NCBI RefSeq assembly: GCF_030413175.1
Contig: NZ_CP129212.1
Coordinates: 3,658,001-3,722,000 of the forward strand
Source: Bradyrhizobium roseum
Lineage (GTDB): Bacteria > Pseudomonadota > Alphaproteobacteria > Rhizobiales > Xanthobacteraceae
Direction: 5' to 3'
DNA length: 64,000 nt
A model generated the notes under the pieces. That model did no database searches and was not told the origin of the DNA. It was given only the letters and a program-made list of their open reading frames with translations. The position numbers and the translations under genes are program-made. How positions within the stretch are numbered: position 1 is the first letter of the stretch; each line of letters opens with the position of its first letter. This document shows positions 18,829 to 27,658 of the stretch, piece by piece.

Positions 18829-20019
18829 CTAACCGACGCGCCTCCAGCTCGGCGCCAGGCCCTCGCGCATCGCCAGCCGGCGCAGCGGGCCGAATGAGCC
18901 GAGCAGGTGCATGCCGGCGGCGCGCAGCGACTGGATGCCGATGAAATCGCTGAGCAGGGAACGGTTGGCGACGTCGATGGCGATCAGGCGGCTGGCGACA
19001 TCGGCGCGGCGGGCGGACTGGTAGCGCGCCAGCACGGCGGGCGAGCCGGGATCCTCGCCGAGCGAGATCGCGTGGCCTGCGATGTCCGCGATGTCGGCGG
19101 CGTCGCGCAGGCCCATGTTGAGTCCTTGCGCGCCGATCGGCGGCACGACGTGGGCGGACTCGCCGACCAGCGCGACGCGATGGCTGGCGAACTTGTCGGG
19201 CCTCTCGATCGCCAGCGGAAACAGATTTCGTCCGCCTTCGACCTGGACGCGGCCGAGAATGGAGTGCGACTGCCGCTCCGCGGCCTCGGACAATTCGTCG
19301 TCGCCGAGCGACATCAACCGTGCGGCCTCGCGCGTCATTGCCACCCACACCACGCTGCAGCGATTGCCGGGCAGCGGCACGAACACGCACGGGCCTTGCG
19401 CGGTGTGAAACTCGGTGGAGATGCCGTTGTGGGGACGCGCGTGCGAGATGTTGAACGTCAGTGCCGATTGATGCAGGTCGCGGCGGCTGGTTCCGATCCG
19501 GGCCGCCGCGCGGGATGGGGAATGCCGGCCATCGGCACCGATCACCAGCCGCGCCGCGAGCTGCTCGCCATCGGCCGTATGGATGATGACGCTCGCATCC
19601 TGCGGGTCGATCGTTGCCGCCTCATCGTCAAATCGAGTCAAATTCGAAAGCTCGGCGGCACGCGCTTCGAGCGCAACCATTAACGATCTGTTGTCGATGT
19701 TGTAGCCGAACTGGTCGAGGCCGATCTCGTCGGAGGTAAAGCGCACTTCGGGCGCGCGGATTAGCCGGCCGGTATCGTCGACCAGCCGCATGGTCCGCAG
19801 GGCGGCGGCCTTGTCGTGGCAGAGGGGCCAGACGTCGAGGCGTTCCAGCAGATCGGTCGAGGCGCCCAGCAGCGCCGTGGTGCGGTTGTCGGCATAGGGG
19901 GCGCGGCGGGCGAGCAGGGCGGTTTTCGCGCCGGTCACAGCCAGCGCGACAGCAGCGGTCAGCCCAGCCGGGCCGCCACCGATCACGGCGGCGTCATAAA
20001 TCTGCGATGCATTGTCCAT
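18829..20019 (-). CDS. UbiH/UbiF/COQ6-type FAD-dependent hydroxylase
   Basis: The 396-residue monooxygenase has the flavoprotein hydroxylase motifs: an N-terminal dinucleotide-binding AAVIGGGPAGLTAAVAL, the DG motif VIGADGRHSPSR near 170, and the GD motif VALVGESAHVVPPIGAQGLNMGLRDA near 290. The last motif, with QGLN, is characteristic of the ubiquinone hydroxylase group, which adds hydroxyl groups to the quinone ring; alphaproteobacteria carry UbiL- and UbiM-type members. Which ring position it acts on cannot be told here. ATG 20019 (MDNAS) and an upstream start at 20028 are both possible. Confidence 0.85.
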   Translation of the reverse strand: MDNASQIYDAAVIGGGPAGLTAAVALAVTGAKTALLARRAPYADNRTTALLGASTDLLERLDVWPLCHDKAAALRTMRLVDDTGRLIRAPEVRFTSDEIGLDQFGYNIDNRSLMVALEARAAELSNLTRFDDEAATIDPQDASVIIHTADGEQLAARLVIGADGRHSPSRAAARIGTSRRDLHQSALTFNISHARPHNGISTEFHTAQGPCVFVPLPGNRCSVVWVAMTREAARLMSLGDDELSEAAERQSHSILGRVQVEGGRNLFPLAIERPDKFASHRVALVGESAHVVPPIGAQGLNMGLRDAADIADIAGHAISLGEDPGSPAVLARYQSARRADVASRLIAIDVANRSLLSDFIGIQSLRAAGMHLLGSFGPLRRLAMREGLAPSWRRVG

Positions 20020-20152
20020 ACCGGACAATTGACGGTTAGGCCGGCATTTTCAAGCCATTAACCGGCCAAAAAGTTTCCACGCAATCGCGCGGCCGAACGC
20101 CGCAAGCGGCGGTATGCAAATCGCGGCGATTCCTGATAGCAAAGCCGGAGCA

Positions 20153-20887
20153 ATGGACCAGACCACCGCACCAGAATCTCTCCCGGCGACCATCCGCGCG
20201 CGGACCGCCGCCTTCGCCGTCCATATCTTCACGGCGATGGGGGCCGGCATCGCGCTGCTGGCGATGCTGGAGGCGGTGCGCGAGCACTGGGCCAGCATGT
20301 TCGGCTGGCTCGGCATCGCCCTGATCGTGGATGCAATCGACGGTCCGCTGGCACGCCGGCTGGACGTCGTGCGGCTGCAGCCGAACTGGTCCGGCGATAC
20401 GCTCGATCTCGTCGTTGATTTCCTGACCTATGTGTTCGTTCCGGCCTATGCGATTACCGCCAGCGGGCTGTTGCTGCCGCTGGCGGCGCCGCTGCTCGGC
20501 ATCGGCATCATGGTATCGGGCGCGCTGTATTTTGCCGACCGGCGCATGAAGGCGTCCGACAATCATTTCCGCGGGTTTCCTGCGCTGTGGAACGCCGCCG
20601 CGTTCTATCTGTTCCTGCTGCACCTGCCGCCGGTTCTGTCGACGCTCGGCATCGCCGTCCTGATTGCGCTGACGTTTGCGCCGTTTCATGTGCTACATCC
20701 GATCCGGGTGGTGCGTCTGCGCTGGCTGACGCTGTGGCTGATGGCCGTTGGCGCCGGGCTGGCGGTCTATACGCTGGTCCGCGACTTCAACGTCGGCGCG
20801 CCCGTGGTTGCCGGGCTTTGCGCGATTGCGCTTTATGTGATCGGAAGTGACGCGGTGATTCGCCAAATGAAGTCGTTCAGAGCATGA
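20153..20887 (+). CDS. pcs: Phosphatidylcholine synthase
   Basis: Pcs condenses CDP-diacylglycerol with choline to make phosphatidylcholine in the inner membrane, a pathway found in rhizobia and a few other bacteria. The product carries the CDP-alcohol phosphotransferase signature DAIDGPLARR...GDTLDLVVD (D-x2-DG-x2-AR-x8 or more-G-x3-D-x3-D) near residues 55-85, with WSGDTLD typical of Pcs. About eight membrane helices follow. I prefer ATG 20153 (MDQTT) behind a close GGAG; ATG 20114 would add 13 residues. It overlaps terC by 4 bases (ATGA). Confidence 0.92.
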   Translation: MDQTTAPESLPATIRARTAAFAVHIFTAMGAGIALLAMLEAVREHWASMFGWLGIALIVDAIDGPLARRLDVVRLQPNWSGDTLDLVVDFLTYVFVPAYAITASGLLLPLAAPLLGIGIMVSGALYFADRRMKASDNHFRGFPALWNAAAFYLFLLHLPPVLSTLGIAVLIALTFAPFHVLHPIRVVRLRWLTLWLMAVGAGLAVYTLVRDFNVGAPVVAGLCAIALYVIGSDAVIRQMKSFRA

Positions 20888-21615
20888 TGGAATTATTGAC
20901 AAGCCCCGAAGCCTGGGCGGCGCTGCTGACATTGACGGCGCTGGAAATCGTCCTCGGCATCGACAATGTGATCTTCATTTCGGTGATCGTCTCGCGCATC
21001 CCGCCGGAGCAGGCCAAGCGCGCGCGCCAGATCGGATTGCTGCTGGCGCTGGTGTTCCGCATCGTCTTGCTCAGCATGCTGGTGTGGCTGATTGGACTGA
21101 CCGAGCCCGTCATCACCGTGAAGAACGTTGCGTTGTCATGGAGGGACATCATCCTGATCGGCGGCGGCGCGTTCCTGATCGCCAAGGCAACGCATGAAAT
21201 TCATGGCGAGGTGGAAGCGCGTGAAGCTGGAACCGATTCCGGGACCGGCGCGGGGTCCAAGGCATTCTTCTGGGTGATCGTCCAGATCATCATCGTCGAT
21301 CTGGTGTTTTCGCTGGACTCGATCATCACCGCGATCGGCATGGCGCAGGAGATCGAGATCATGGTCGCGGCCGTCGTGATCGCCTGTATCGTCATGTACG
21401 TCTCGTCGGGCCCGGTGGCCGCGTTCGTCGCCGATCACCCTACCACCAAGATGCTGGCGCTGGCCTTCCTGGTGCTGATCGGCATGGCGCTGGTGGCGGA
21501 CGGATTCCAATTCCACATCCCGCGCGCCTATATCTACTTTGCCATGTTGTTTGCGGCGGCCGTCGAACTGTTCAATGTGCTCGCCGGGCGCAACCGCCGG
21601 AAGGCGGCCAAGTAG
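20884..21615 (+). CDS. TerC family integral membrane protein
   Basis: The 243-residue product has seven or so membrane helices and both TerC hallmark segments: ALEIVLGIDNVIFISV (residues 18-33) and IVDLVFSLDSIITAIG (about 137-152), whose acidic residues sit inside the membrane. The family includes tellurite-resistance TerC and Mn2+ exporters such as Alx/MeeF-type proteins; here the metal is unknown. It is translationally coupled to pcs, an arrangement that might reflect membrane assembly rather than tellurite resistance, since no other ter genes are near. Confidence 0.9.
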   Translation: MMELLTSPEAWAALLTLTALEIVLGIDNVIFISVIVSRIPPEQAKRARQIGLLLALVFRIVLLSMLVWLIGLTEPVITVKNVALSWRDIILIGGGAFLIAKATHEIHGEVEAREAGTDSGTGAGSKAFFWVIVQIIIVDLVFSLDSIITAIGMAQEIEIMVAAVVIACIVMYVSSGPVAAFVADHPTTKMLALAFLVLIGMALVADGFQFHIPRAYIYFAMLFAAAVELFNVLAGRNRRKAAK

Positions 21616-21705
21616 CCGGCTTCCGCCGATCAGTTGACAAGGCGGCGGCGATGGCTTTCGTTCGCAGCCAGATTGGGCGCCTGCAATACCAAGGGAGAGA
21701 CTGTC

Positions 21706-22680
21706 ATGACCAAGGCCGTGCGCGTGCACAAGGTGGGGGGTCCGGAAGCCCTGGTGTATGAGGATGTCGAGGTGGCCGCGCCGGGCCCGGGGGAGGTCCG
21801 CCTCCGCCAGCACGCCGTCGGCCTGAATTTCATCGACGTCTATTTCCGCACCGGCCTCTACAAGGCGCCGGGCCTGCCGTTCATCGCCGGCAATGAAGCC
21901 GCCGGGGAGGTCGTGGCCGTCGGCCCGGGCGTCACCAATTTCCATCCCGGCGACCGCGTCGCCTATTACTTCAACCTTGGCGGCTACGCCAGCGAGCGGG
22001 TGATCCCGGCCGACAAGCTGGTCAAGCTGCCCGACCACATCACCTACGAGCAGGGCGCCGTGCTGATGCTCAAGGGGCTGACGGTCTGGTACCTGCTGCA
22101 CAAGACCTTCAAGGTCGAACCCGGCCACCGCGTGCTGATCCACGCCGCCGCCGGCGGCATCGGGCTGCTGGCCTGCCAGTGGGCCAAGGCGCTCGGCGCG
22201 CATGTCATCGGCACCGTAGGCTCCAAGGCCAAGGCCGATCTCGCGCTCTCCAACGGCTGCGACCACGTCATCCTCTACAACGAGGAAGACTTTGTCGCGC
22301 GGGTGAAACAGATCAGCCGCAATGAACTCTGCGACGTGGTCTATGACGGCGTCGGCAAGACCACGTTCCCGGGCTCGCTGTCGTGCCTGCGGCCCCGTGG
22401 CCTGTTCGTCAGTTTCGGCAACGCCTCCGGCCCGGTGCCGCCGTTTCCGCTCGCCGAACTCAACAACCACGGCTCGCTGTTCGCGACCCGGCCCAAGCTC
22501 AACGACTATGTGTCCACCCGCAAGGAACTGCTCGAAGGCGCCGACACGTTGTTTGCGGCTGTCATCAACGGCAAGCTGCACGTGCCGATCAACCACGCCT
22601 ACGCGCTGAAGGATGCGGCGAAGGCGCATACGGAGCTGGAGAGCCGGATGACGACGGGGGCGGCGATCTTGCGGCCGTAG
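21706..22680 (+). CDS. NADPH:quinone oxidoreductase (zinc-free MDR family)
   Basis: The 324-residue protein is a medium-chain dehydrogenase/reductase like E. coli QorA: MTKAVRVHKVGGPEALVYEDV start, NFIDVYFRTGLYKAPGLPFIAGNEAAGEV, then the nucleotide motif HAAAGGIGLLACQWAKALGA (AxxGGxG) and VYDGVGKTTFPGS. No zinc-binding cysteine cluster is present. It would reduce quinones or enals with NADPH. ATG 21706 is behind AAGGGAGAGA (21691-21700). Its last ~100 bp recur as a frameshifted copy near 24.6 kb. Confidence 0.9.
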   Translation: MTKAVRVHKVGGPEALVYEDVEVAAPGPGEVRLRQHAVGLNFIDVYFRTGLYKAPGLPFIAGNEAAGEVVAVGPGVTNFHPGDRVAYYFNLGGYASERVIPADKLVKLPDHITYEQGAVLMLKGLTVWYLLHKTFKVEPGHRVLIHAAAGGIGLLACQWAKALGAHVIGTVGSKAKADLALSNGCDHVILYNEEDFVARVKQISRNELCDVVYDGVGKTTFPGSLSCLRPRGLFVSFGNASGPVPPFPLAELNNHGSLFATRPKLNDYVSTRKELLEGADTLFAAVINGKLHVPINHAYALKDAAKAHTELESRMTTGAAILRP

Positions 22681-22862
22681 AGGCCTCTCCGTCATTCCGG
22701 GGCACGCGAAGCGTGAACCTCAGATGTGTAATTGTACATCGGGGAATCCATCGTGCGACTGGCCATGCCGGTAGTTGGATTCCGGGCCTGCGCCTATCGG
22801 CGCATCCCGGAATGACGACGAGAGAGGTTACGCCACCCGTCTTGCCGCACCGGCTTTTGCGG
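22585..22862 (+). repeat. Direct repeat copy A: oxidoreductase end, palindromic element, aminotransferase-end remnant
   Basis: Copy A contains the last ~95 bp of the oxidoreductase gene, GTCATTCCGGGGCACGCGAA, a palindromic segment around GTTGGATTCCGGGCCTGCGC, and TTACGCCACCCGTCTTGCCG at the right end. On the minus strand that right end encodes [14 protein letters not shown], the same C-terminus as the real aminotransferase at 26414. The whole unit is repeated near 24.6-24.9 kb, and its right two thirds again at 26.33-26.44 kb. Confidence 0.85.
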
Positions 22863-22987
22863 CAGTTCATTCGTTGTCCGCGTGTTCGCATCTCCTACAC
22901 GAAACCGGTTCGGGCGCTTGAATGCGCGAGGCCGGTTGTCGAAGAATGCCCTTGCCATTCAAGCGGGGCCACCGCACTCTAGGGACA

Positions 22988-23052
22988 CTTGGAAACCGAG
23001 AAACTTGGAAACCGAGAAACTTGGAAATCGAGAAACCTGGAAATCCGAGGAC
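22988..23052 (+). repeat. Tandem 16-bp repeat, about four units
   Basis: The unit CTTGGAAACCGAGAAA is repeated at 22988, 23004 and 23020 (third with one change), with a decayed fourth copy from 23036. There are no spacers, so it is not CRISPR. It lies in the 506-bp gene-free stretch before the MATE gene. Confidence 0.8.
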
Positions 23053-23186
23053 ATCTGGAAAATGAATCAGCGCTAATCAACGGTCAGAGCACGGGCTTTC
23101 GGCCTTGTCACTGACCACTCTTCGGCCTGCTCTCGCAGAGCCCGCGTTGATTGATCGCGTCGATTTTTCCTCCTTCGGAGCTTCCC

Positions 23187-24548
23187 GTGTCTCACCCGCT
23201 GCTGACCGCGCCGATTGGCCGGAGCCTGCTGTTGTTGGCTGGCCCGACCACGGCGCTCATGCTCACGCAAGTCCTCGTTGCCATCGCCGACGGCATTTTT
23301 GTCGGCCGTTTGGGCACGGACGCACTGGCCGGCATGGCGTTGGTCATCCCGTTCGTCACCCTGATGTTCAACATCGCCAATGGCGGCATGGGCGGTGGGG
23401 TCGCCTCGGCGATCGCGCGCGCCCTTGGCGCGGGCCGGTCGGACGATGCGCAAGCGATCGTGCTGCACGCCTTGTTCCTGGCGGCCGCTTTGGGTGCGAG
23501 CTTTGCTGTGCTCGACTGGGTCTGCGCTGCGTGGCTGTTTCAACTGCTCGGCGGCAGCGGAGCTGCACTGGAGCGCGCGCTGTGCTTCAGTCACGTCATC
23601 TTCACCGGCGCGGCGGCGATCTGGGCAAGCGCGTTCAGTGCTGCGCTGTTGCGTGGCAGCGGTGACACGGCCACGCCGGCCCGCGTCGGCTTGCTCGCGT
23701 CGATCGCCTATGTTCCGCTATCGGGAATACTGACGCTCGGTATGGCCGGATGGCCGGGGTTGGGCGTCGCAGGTTCTGCTGTAGCGGCGCTTTGCGCGGC
23801 CACGGGAACGACCGTCTTCCAGGTCCGCGCCATCCGCGGTGGCCGGCTGGGCTTCGTTCCGAAGTGGGACGGCCTTCGTCTTCAATGGCGGATCTTCCGG
23901 GAAATATTGCGCGTCGGGGTATTGGGTTCGATGACGACGCTGATGGCTAACCTCACGGCGGTCTTGATGGTCGGATTTGCAGGACGCTTCGGCGTGGCTG
24001 CGCTTGCGGGTTATGGCATCGGCGCCCGGATGGAATATATGATTGCGCCGGTCGCATTCGGTATCGGCTCCGGCCTCACCACGCTGGTCGGCGTGGCAGG
24101 CGGCGCGGGAGCATGGCAACGCGCCATGAGGGTGGCCTGGATCGGAGGGCTGACCGCTTTCGCAGCCGTCGGTTTGATCGGCTGGTTGGTCGCCCTGTTT
24201 CCTGAGGCGTGGTCGAGGCTCTTCACCTCCGACGATCAGGTTGCCGAAGCCAGCATATCCTATATCCGTCACGTCGCACCATTTTATTGCCTGTTCGGCC
24301 TCGGCATCAGCCTCAACTTCGCAAGCCAGGGGGCGGGACGAATGACGGCACCGTTGATGGCGAGCTTCGCACGGATGATGACGGCAACGATCGTCGGCTG
24401 GATCGTGGTTGAGAAAACCGATCTTGGTCTCGACGGACTGTTCGGCGCCATTGCGCTTGGCATTGTCGTCTACGGTTGCTGGTTTGCTGCTTCTCTTCTC
24501 ATCAGACCGTGGCGCGAGAAACCGCCGTCGAAACCCTCGAATGGCTGA
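23187..24548 (+). CDS. MATE-family efflux transporter
   Basis: The protein (453 residues from GTG 23187) has twelve predicted membrane helices in two homologous halves, each with MATE motifs: GPTTALMLTQVLVAIADGIFVGRLGTDALAGMAL in the first, ATYG-type LAGYGIGARMEYMIAP and GSGLTTLVGVAGG in the second. MATE pumps exchange Na+ or H+ for drugs and metabolites. GGAG near 23177 favours GTG 23187 over TTG 23151. It lies between repeat copies A and B, so the gene looks inserted between the oxidoreductase and the aminotransferase. Confidence 0.9.
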   Translation: MSHPLLTAPIGRSLLLLAGPTTALMLTQVLVAIADGIFVGRLGTDALAGMALVIPFVTLMFNIANGGMGGGVASAIARALGAGRSDDAQAIVLHALFLAAALGASFAVLDWVCAAWLFQLLGGSGAALERALCFSHVIFTGAAAIWASAFSAALLRGSGDTATPARVGLLASIAYVPLSGILTLGMAGWPGLGVAGSAVAALCAATGTTVFQVRAIRGGRLGFVPKWDGLRLQWRIFREILRVGVLGSMTTLMANLTAVLMVGFAGRFGVAALAGYGIGARMEYMIAPVAFGIGSGLTTLVGVAGGAGAWQRAMRVAWIGGLTAFAAVGLIGWLVALFPEAWSRLFTSDDQVAEASISYIRHVAPFYCLFGLGISLNFASQGAGRMTAPLMASFARMMTATIVGWIVVEKTDLGLDGLFGAIALGIVVYGCWFAASLLIRPWREKPPSKPSNG

Positions 24549-24569
24549 TCGTCGTAGCACGAGGTGGAG

Positions 24570-24693
24570 CTTTGATGGCCGTATGGACGGGCATCACGCC
24601 GATCAATCACGCCCATGCGCTGAAGGACGCGGCGAATACGCATACGGAGCGGGAGAGCCGGATGCCATTGGCGCGGCAATCTTGCGGCCGTAG
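24570..24693 (+). pseudogene. Frameshifted duplicate of the oxidoreductase 3' end
   Basis: Translation gives TPINHAHALKDAANTHTERESRM in one frame and IGAAILRP-stop in the next, against VPINHAYALKDAAKAHTELESRM and GAAILRP-stop in the intact gene at 21706. One base is missing between the two blocks. It is a remnant left by duplication at repeat copy B. Confidence 0.8.
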
Positions 24694-24882
24694 AGGCCTC
24701 TCCGTCATTCCGGGGCACGCGAAGCGTGAACCTCAGATGTGCAGTTGCACATCGGGGGAACCATCGTGCGACTGGCTACGCCGCTAGTTGGATTCCGGGC
24801 CTGCGCCTATCGGCGCATCCCGGAATGACGACGAGAGAGGTTACGCCACCCGTCTTGCCGCACCCGCTTTCGCGGTAGCTCC
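24595..24882 (+). repeat. Direct repeat copy B of the same junction
   Basis: The segment matches copy A in order and over nearly its whole length, from the CCGATCAA...GCGGCCGTAG oxidoreductase end through the GTCATTCCGG and GTTGGATTCCGG elements to TTACGCCACCCGTCTTGCCG. Small differences (for example TGTGCAGTTGCACATCGGGG against TGTGTAATTGTACATCGGGG) show it is not an assembly duplication. Confidence 0.85.
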
Positions 24883-25065
24883 GTCTCGGGCGGAACGATA
24901 CCGGGACCGGCGCAGTCTTAAGCGGCAGCGGTTCCTCGCAATGCGCATAACCTCGCAAGCCGCGTCAAAAGCGCGTGCGTCAATGCGCGCGACAACAAAA
25001 TCGCACCACGCGCGTAGAGTTTCGAGACTTGGAAGCCTCTGTTCCGCAATGCAATGAGGTGCATC

Positions 25066-25158
25066 ATGAGCAGAGAGGCCGCGTTCAATATTTTCGCATG
25101 GGTGGTCGGGGCGGCGCTCCCCATCGCGCTCGCGATTGTTGCATTTTTTCTGAGCTAA
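25066..25158 (+). CDS. Small single-helix membrane protein (30 residues)
   Basis: ATG 25066 sits 6 bases behind GAGG (25056-25059). The peptide begins MSREAAFNIFAW and is otherwise a hydrophobic helix ending AFFLS. A GC-rich inverted repeat (GAGGGCTC...GAGCCCTC, 25160-25179) lies just after the stop. It is too short for a family call. It overlaps the minus-strand gene at 25085-25270, so only one may be real. Confidence 0.4.
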   Translation: MSREAAFNIFAWVVGAALPIALAIVAFFLS

Positions 25159-25270
25159 GAGGGCTCCGCCGAGCCCTCCGTAGCAACACGATCACCGCAC
25201 TCGAAAGCGCTGCCACAATCGTGGCGACGATCACGTCGAGCCATCCCGTGCCGGTACCGAACACGCCCAC
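25085..25270 (-). CDS. Small membrane protein (61 residues)
   Basis: This starts at a GTG overlapping the stop of the preceding minus-strand gene (TAGTG at 25272-25268), suggesting translational coupling. A membrane helix covers about residues 11-30 (LDVIVATIVAALSSAVIVLL), followed by a basic, serine-rich tail. No homology is recognised. The overlap with the plus-strand small gene at 25066 lowers confidence. Confidence 0.45.
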   Translation of the reverse strand: MGVFGTGTGWLDVIVATIVAALSSAVIVLLRRARRSPLSSEKMQQSRARWGAPPRPPMRKY

Positions 25271-25551
25271 TAGACGTGATCGGGCATGAACTCCAACGGC
25301 TCCAATCCGTCATGACTTTCGTCATGGTCCCCGGCGTCATCCGCACCAGCCGCCAGTTGTAACGAAGCCGCGTATCCGGCCTCCGTCAGCTCAATCAGGC
25401 TGGTGTTACCACGTTGCGCGCATTCGATTATTTTGTTGGCGATCATCCGACGGGCACTGTGTTCTCCGCCTGTCGGAAGAAGCAAACACGCGCGCTCAAG
25501 AGCCTCTTGCATCCTCGCCATGGTCCGGCTGTCAAAGGCTTGGGTGATCAT
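25270..25551 (-). CDS. Conserved hypothetical protein with Bradyrhizobium-type N-terminus
   Basis: The 93-residue protein opens TQAFDSRTMARMQEALERAC and continues ARRMIANKIIECAQRGNTSL, a helical pattern I associate with a small family common in Bradyrhizobium genomes and of unknown function. The C-terminal third is acidic (DDAGDHDESHDGLEPLEF). No signal peptide or membrane helix. It lies in the second inserted segment between repeat copies B and C and is followed by the coupled small membrane gene. Confidence 0.7.
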   Translation of the reverse strand: MITQAFDSRTMARMQEALERACLLLPTGGEHSARRMIANKIIECAQRGNTSLIELTEAGYAASLQLAAGADDAGDHDESHDGLEPLEFMPDHV

Positions 25552-25752
25552 TTTCCTCCCCCTAACTATTCATCCTCCCGTCAAACCGCTGTCATGCTTG
25601 CGATCAAATGCGCCTTTTCTGAGCCTGGCTCTCTCCAACTTGAAAATAGATTCGATGCGGTCGATGACGCGCTCGGTTCGGAAAAATATTTCGCAGGCGC
25701 GAGAGGGAGCGCGCCTTCTTCGTGGTTGTCATCACATCTGATTCCTCAGACT

Positions 25753-26265
25753 TTACGGCCCGAGGAATTTCACCATCAGGATGTCGTCGTAGTAGCGACC
25801 GCCGTGTTTGAGCGCGTTGATCTGATGGCCGTACTCGATGAACCCTGCCTTGGCGTAGAGCCGGCGCGCGGCCTCGTTCTCGGTGACGACGGCGAGTTGA
25901 ATTTGTTCGACATCATTTGAGGCGTGCGCGACGGCGGCCTCGATGAGGCGTTGGCCGATGCCGTACTGGCGGGCTTCACGTCGCACATACATGCCCCAGA
26001 TCACGGCCTTGTGGCGCAGCTTGACTTCGGCATGCGCGCGCAGCCCGACGACGCCGACCAGCCTTTGCTCCAGCGATGCGCCGAAAATCCGCGACTGTAC
26101 GATCAACTCCTTGAAACGATCCAGCGGGCTGTCTCGTTCATCCTCGAATGCCGAGGCGAATGCTTCCGGATGACAGCGCAGACCCTCAAGGCGGATGTCC
26201 CTGTAGGCCACGGCATCGGCGCTTGTAAGTCGTCTGATCTCTGGCTCAAGTCTGGTCACGTCCAT
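25753..26265 (-). CDS. GNAT family N-acetyltransferase
   Basis: The 170-residue protein has the acetyl-CoA-binding GNAT core: ELIVQSRIFGASLEQRLVGVVGL strands, KAVIWGMYVRREARQYGIGQRLIEAAVAHA (motif A, R-x2-G-x-G variant YGIGQRL near 108-114), then IQLAVVTENEAARRLYAKAGFIEYG, the classic motif B ending. The substrate (an amine or protein N-terminus) is unknown. ATG 26265 follows CGGAG closely; GTG 26268 is the alternative. It ends in the second inserted segment, near repeat copy C. Confidence 0.85.
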   Translation of the reverse strand: MDVTRLEPEIRRLTSADAVAYRDIRLEGLRCHPEAFASAFEDERDSPLDRFKELIVQSRIFGASLEQRLVGVVGLRAHAEVKLRHKAVIWGMYVRREARQYGIGQRLIEAAVAHASNDVEQIQLAVVTENEAARRLYAKAGFIEYGHQINALKHGGRYYDDILMVKFLGP

Positions 26266-26330
26266 CACTCCGTATGCGCGGGAAGGTTGCGATGACGCAG
26301 CCGATCCGGGGCGCGCGCACCGTGAGCCCG

Positions 26331-26440
26331 GAATCCATCGTGCGACAGGCTATGTGGTTAGTTGGATTCCGGGCCTGCGCCTGTCGGCGCATCCCGGAAT
26401 GACGACGGAGGGACTACGCCACCCGTCTCGCCGCACCTGC
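26331..26440 (+). repeat. Direct repeat copy C running into the intact aminotransferase end
   Basis: GGAATCCATCGTGCGACAGG followed by GTTGGATTCCGGGCCTGCGC and CTACGCCACCCGTCTCGCCG repeats the right two thirds of copies A and B. Here the last part is the real 3' end of the aminotransferase gene, which shows where the junction sequence came from. Confidence 0.8.
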
Positions 26441-27610
26441 CTTGACCAGGATTGCATCGAGGCAATCGATCATCAGCGAGATCTCCTCGCGCGTGACGTT
26501 GAGCGCGGGCATGAAGCGCAACGCGTCGGGCTGCGGCGCGTTGATGAGTACGCCGTCCGCCAGCGCTTCGGCCACGATCGCGGCGCCGATCGGCAGTTTG
26601 ATGTCGAGCGCCAGCAACAGCCCGCGTCCGCGGACTTCGCCAAGGCCGTGCCGCGCCGACAGTTTCTGCAGCTCGCTTTCGAGGAACAGTCCGGTGTCGG
26701 CGACCGACTTCAGAAATTCCGGCTTCGCAATTTCGTCGAGCACGGCCAGTCCCGCCGCGCACATCAACGGATTGCCGTTGAACGTGCCGCCCTGGTCGCC
26801 GTGCTCGAAGCACGACGCCGCTTTGGTCGCTAGCAGGGCGGCCAGCGGCACGCCGCCGCCGATGCCCTTGCCGAGCGTCATGATGTCGGGCGCGATGCCG
26901 GCGTGTTCGTAAGCGAACAGCTTTCCGGTCCGGCCCATGCCGGTCTGGATCTCGTCGACGATCAGCAGCAGGCCGTGCTCTTTCGTCAGCGCGCGCAGCT
27001 CTTGCAGGAACGGATCGGTCGCGGGCCAGACGCCGGCTTCGCCCTGGATCGGCTCGAGCATCACCGCGACCGTGTTGCCCGAGATCAGCGCCTTCACCGA
27101 GTCCAGATCGTTCAGCCTGGCCTTCTTGAAGCCGGAGACTTTTGGCTCGAACAGCGGCTCGAACGCCTTCTTACCCGACGCGGCCATGGTGGCGAGCGTG
27201 CGGCCGTGAAAGCCGCCTTCGAAGGTGATGATTTCGAACGCGCCGTTCTTGAACTTCGCGCCGTATTTTCGCGCGAGCTTGATGGCGCCTTCATTGGCCT
27301 CCGCGCCGGAATTGGCGAAGAACACCTGGTCGAAGCAAGAGTTCTCGACCAGCGCTTGCGCCAGCTTGAGGCTGGGGCCGTTGTAGAAAGCGGGGCTCGG
27401 CGTCAGCAGCAGTTTCGACTGCGCGGCGAGCGCTTCGGCGACCACCGGGGGCGAATGGCCGAGCGCGTTGACGGCCCAGCCCTGCACGAAGTCGAGATAG
27501 CGCTTTCGCGTATCATCCCAAAGGTAGGAGCCGGCGCCGCGCACGAACACCACCGGCGGGCGGGCGGTGATCTCCATCAGCGCATTGAACGGATGGGTGG
27601 TGTCAGTCAT
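26414..27610 (-). CDS. argD: Acetylornithine/aspartate aminotransferase family protein (ArgD-like)
   Basis: This class-III PLP-dependent aminotransferase (398 residues) is typical of the rhizobial ArgD group, which makes N-acetylornithine for arginine synthesis. It shows [26 protein letters not shown], the cofactor-contact [60 protein letters not shown] (DEIQTG), and the lysine loop [17 protein letters not shown] (Lys near 252). ATG 27610 sits behind GAGGAG. The C-terminus is [13 protein letters not shown]. An arginine-rich leader frame lies upstream. No argF follows directly; the downstream side has been disturbed by the repeats. Confidence 0.88.
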   Translation of the reverse strand: MTDTTHPFNALMEITARPPVVFVRGAGSYLWDDTRKRYLDFVQGWAVNALGHSPPVVAEALAAQSKLLLTPSPAFYNGPSLKLAQALVENSCFDQVFFANSGAEANEGAIKLARKYGAKFKNGAFEIITFEGGFHGRTLATMAASGKKAFEPLFEPKVSGFKKARLNDLDSVKALISGNTVAVMLEPIQGEAGVWPATDPFLQELRALTKEHGLLLIVDEIQTGMGRTGKLFAYEHAGIAPDIMTLGKGIGGGVPLAALLATKAASCFEHGDQGGTFNGNPLMCAAGLAVLDEIAKPEFLKSVADTGLFLESELQKLSARHGLGEVRGRGLLLALDIKLPIGAAIVAEALADGVLINAPQPDALRFMPALNVTREEISLMIDCLDAILVKAGAARRVA

Positions 27611-27658
27611 GTCGATCTCCTCTGGTGGTGCTGGGTGAAAAGGGCAGGCCGAAACGCA

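Noticed and set aside
20884..21615. Tellurite resistance operon
   Set aside because: TerC occurs alone, coupled to pcs, without terZABDEF.
22700..22840. Insertion sequence at the repeat copies
   Set aside because: No transposase, no terminal inverted repeats with target duplication; the palindromic parts are short intergenic elements.
22988..23052. CRISPR array
   Set aside because: The units abut with no spacers and there are no cas genes.
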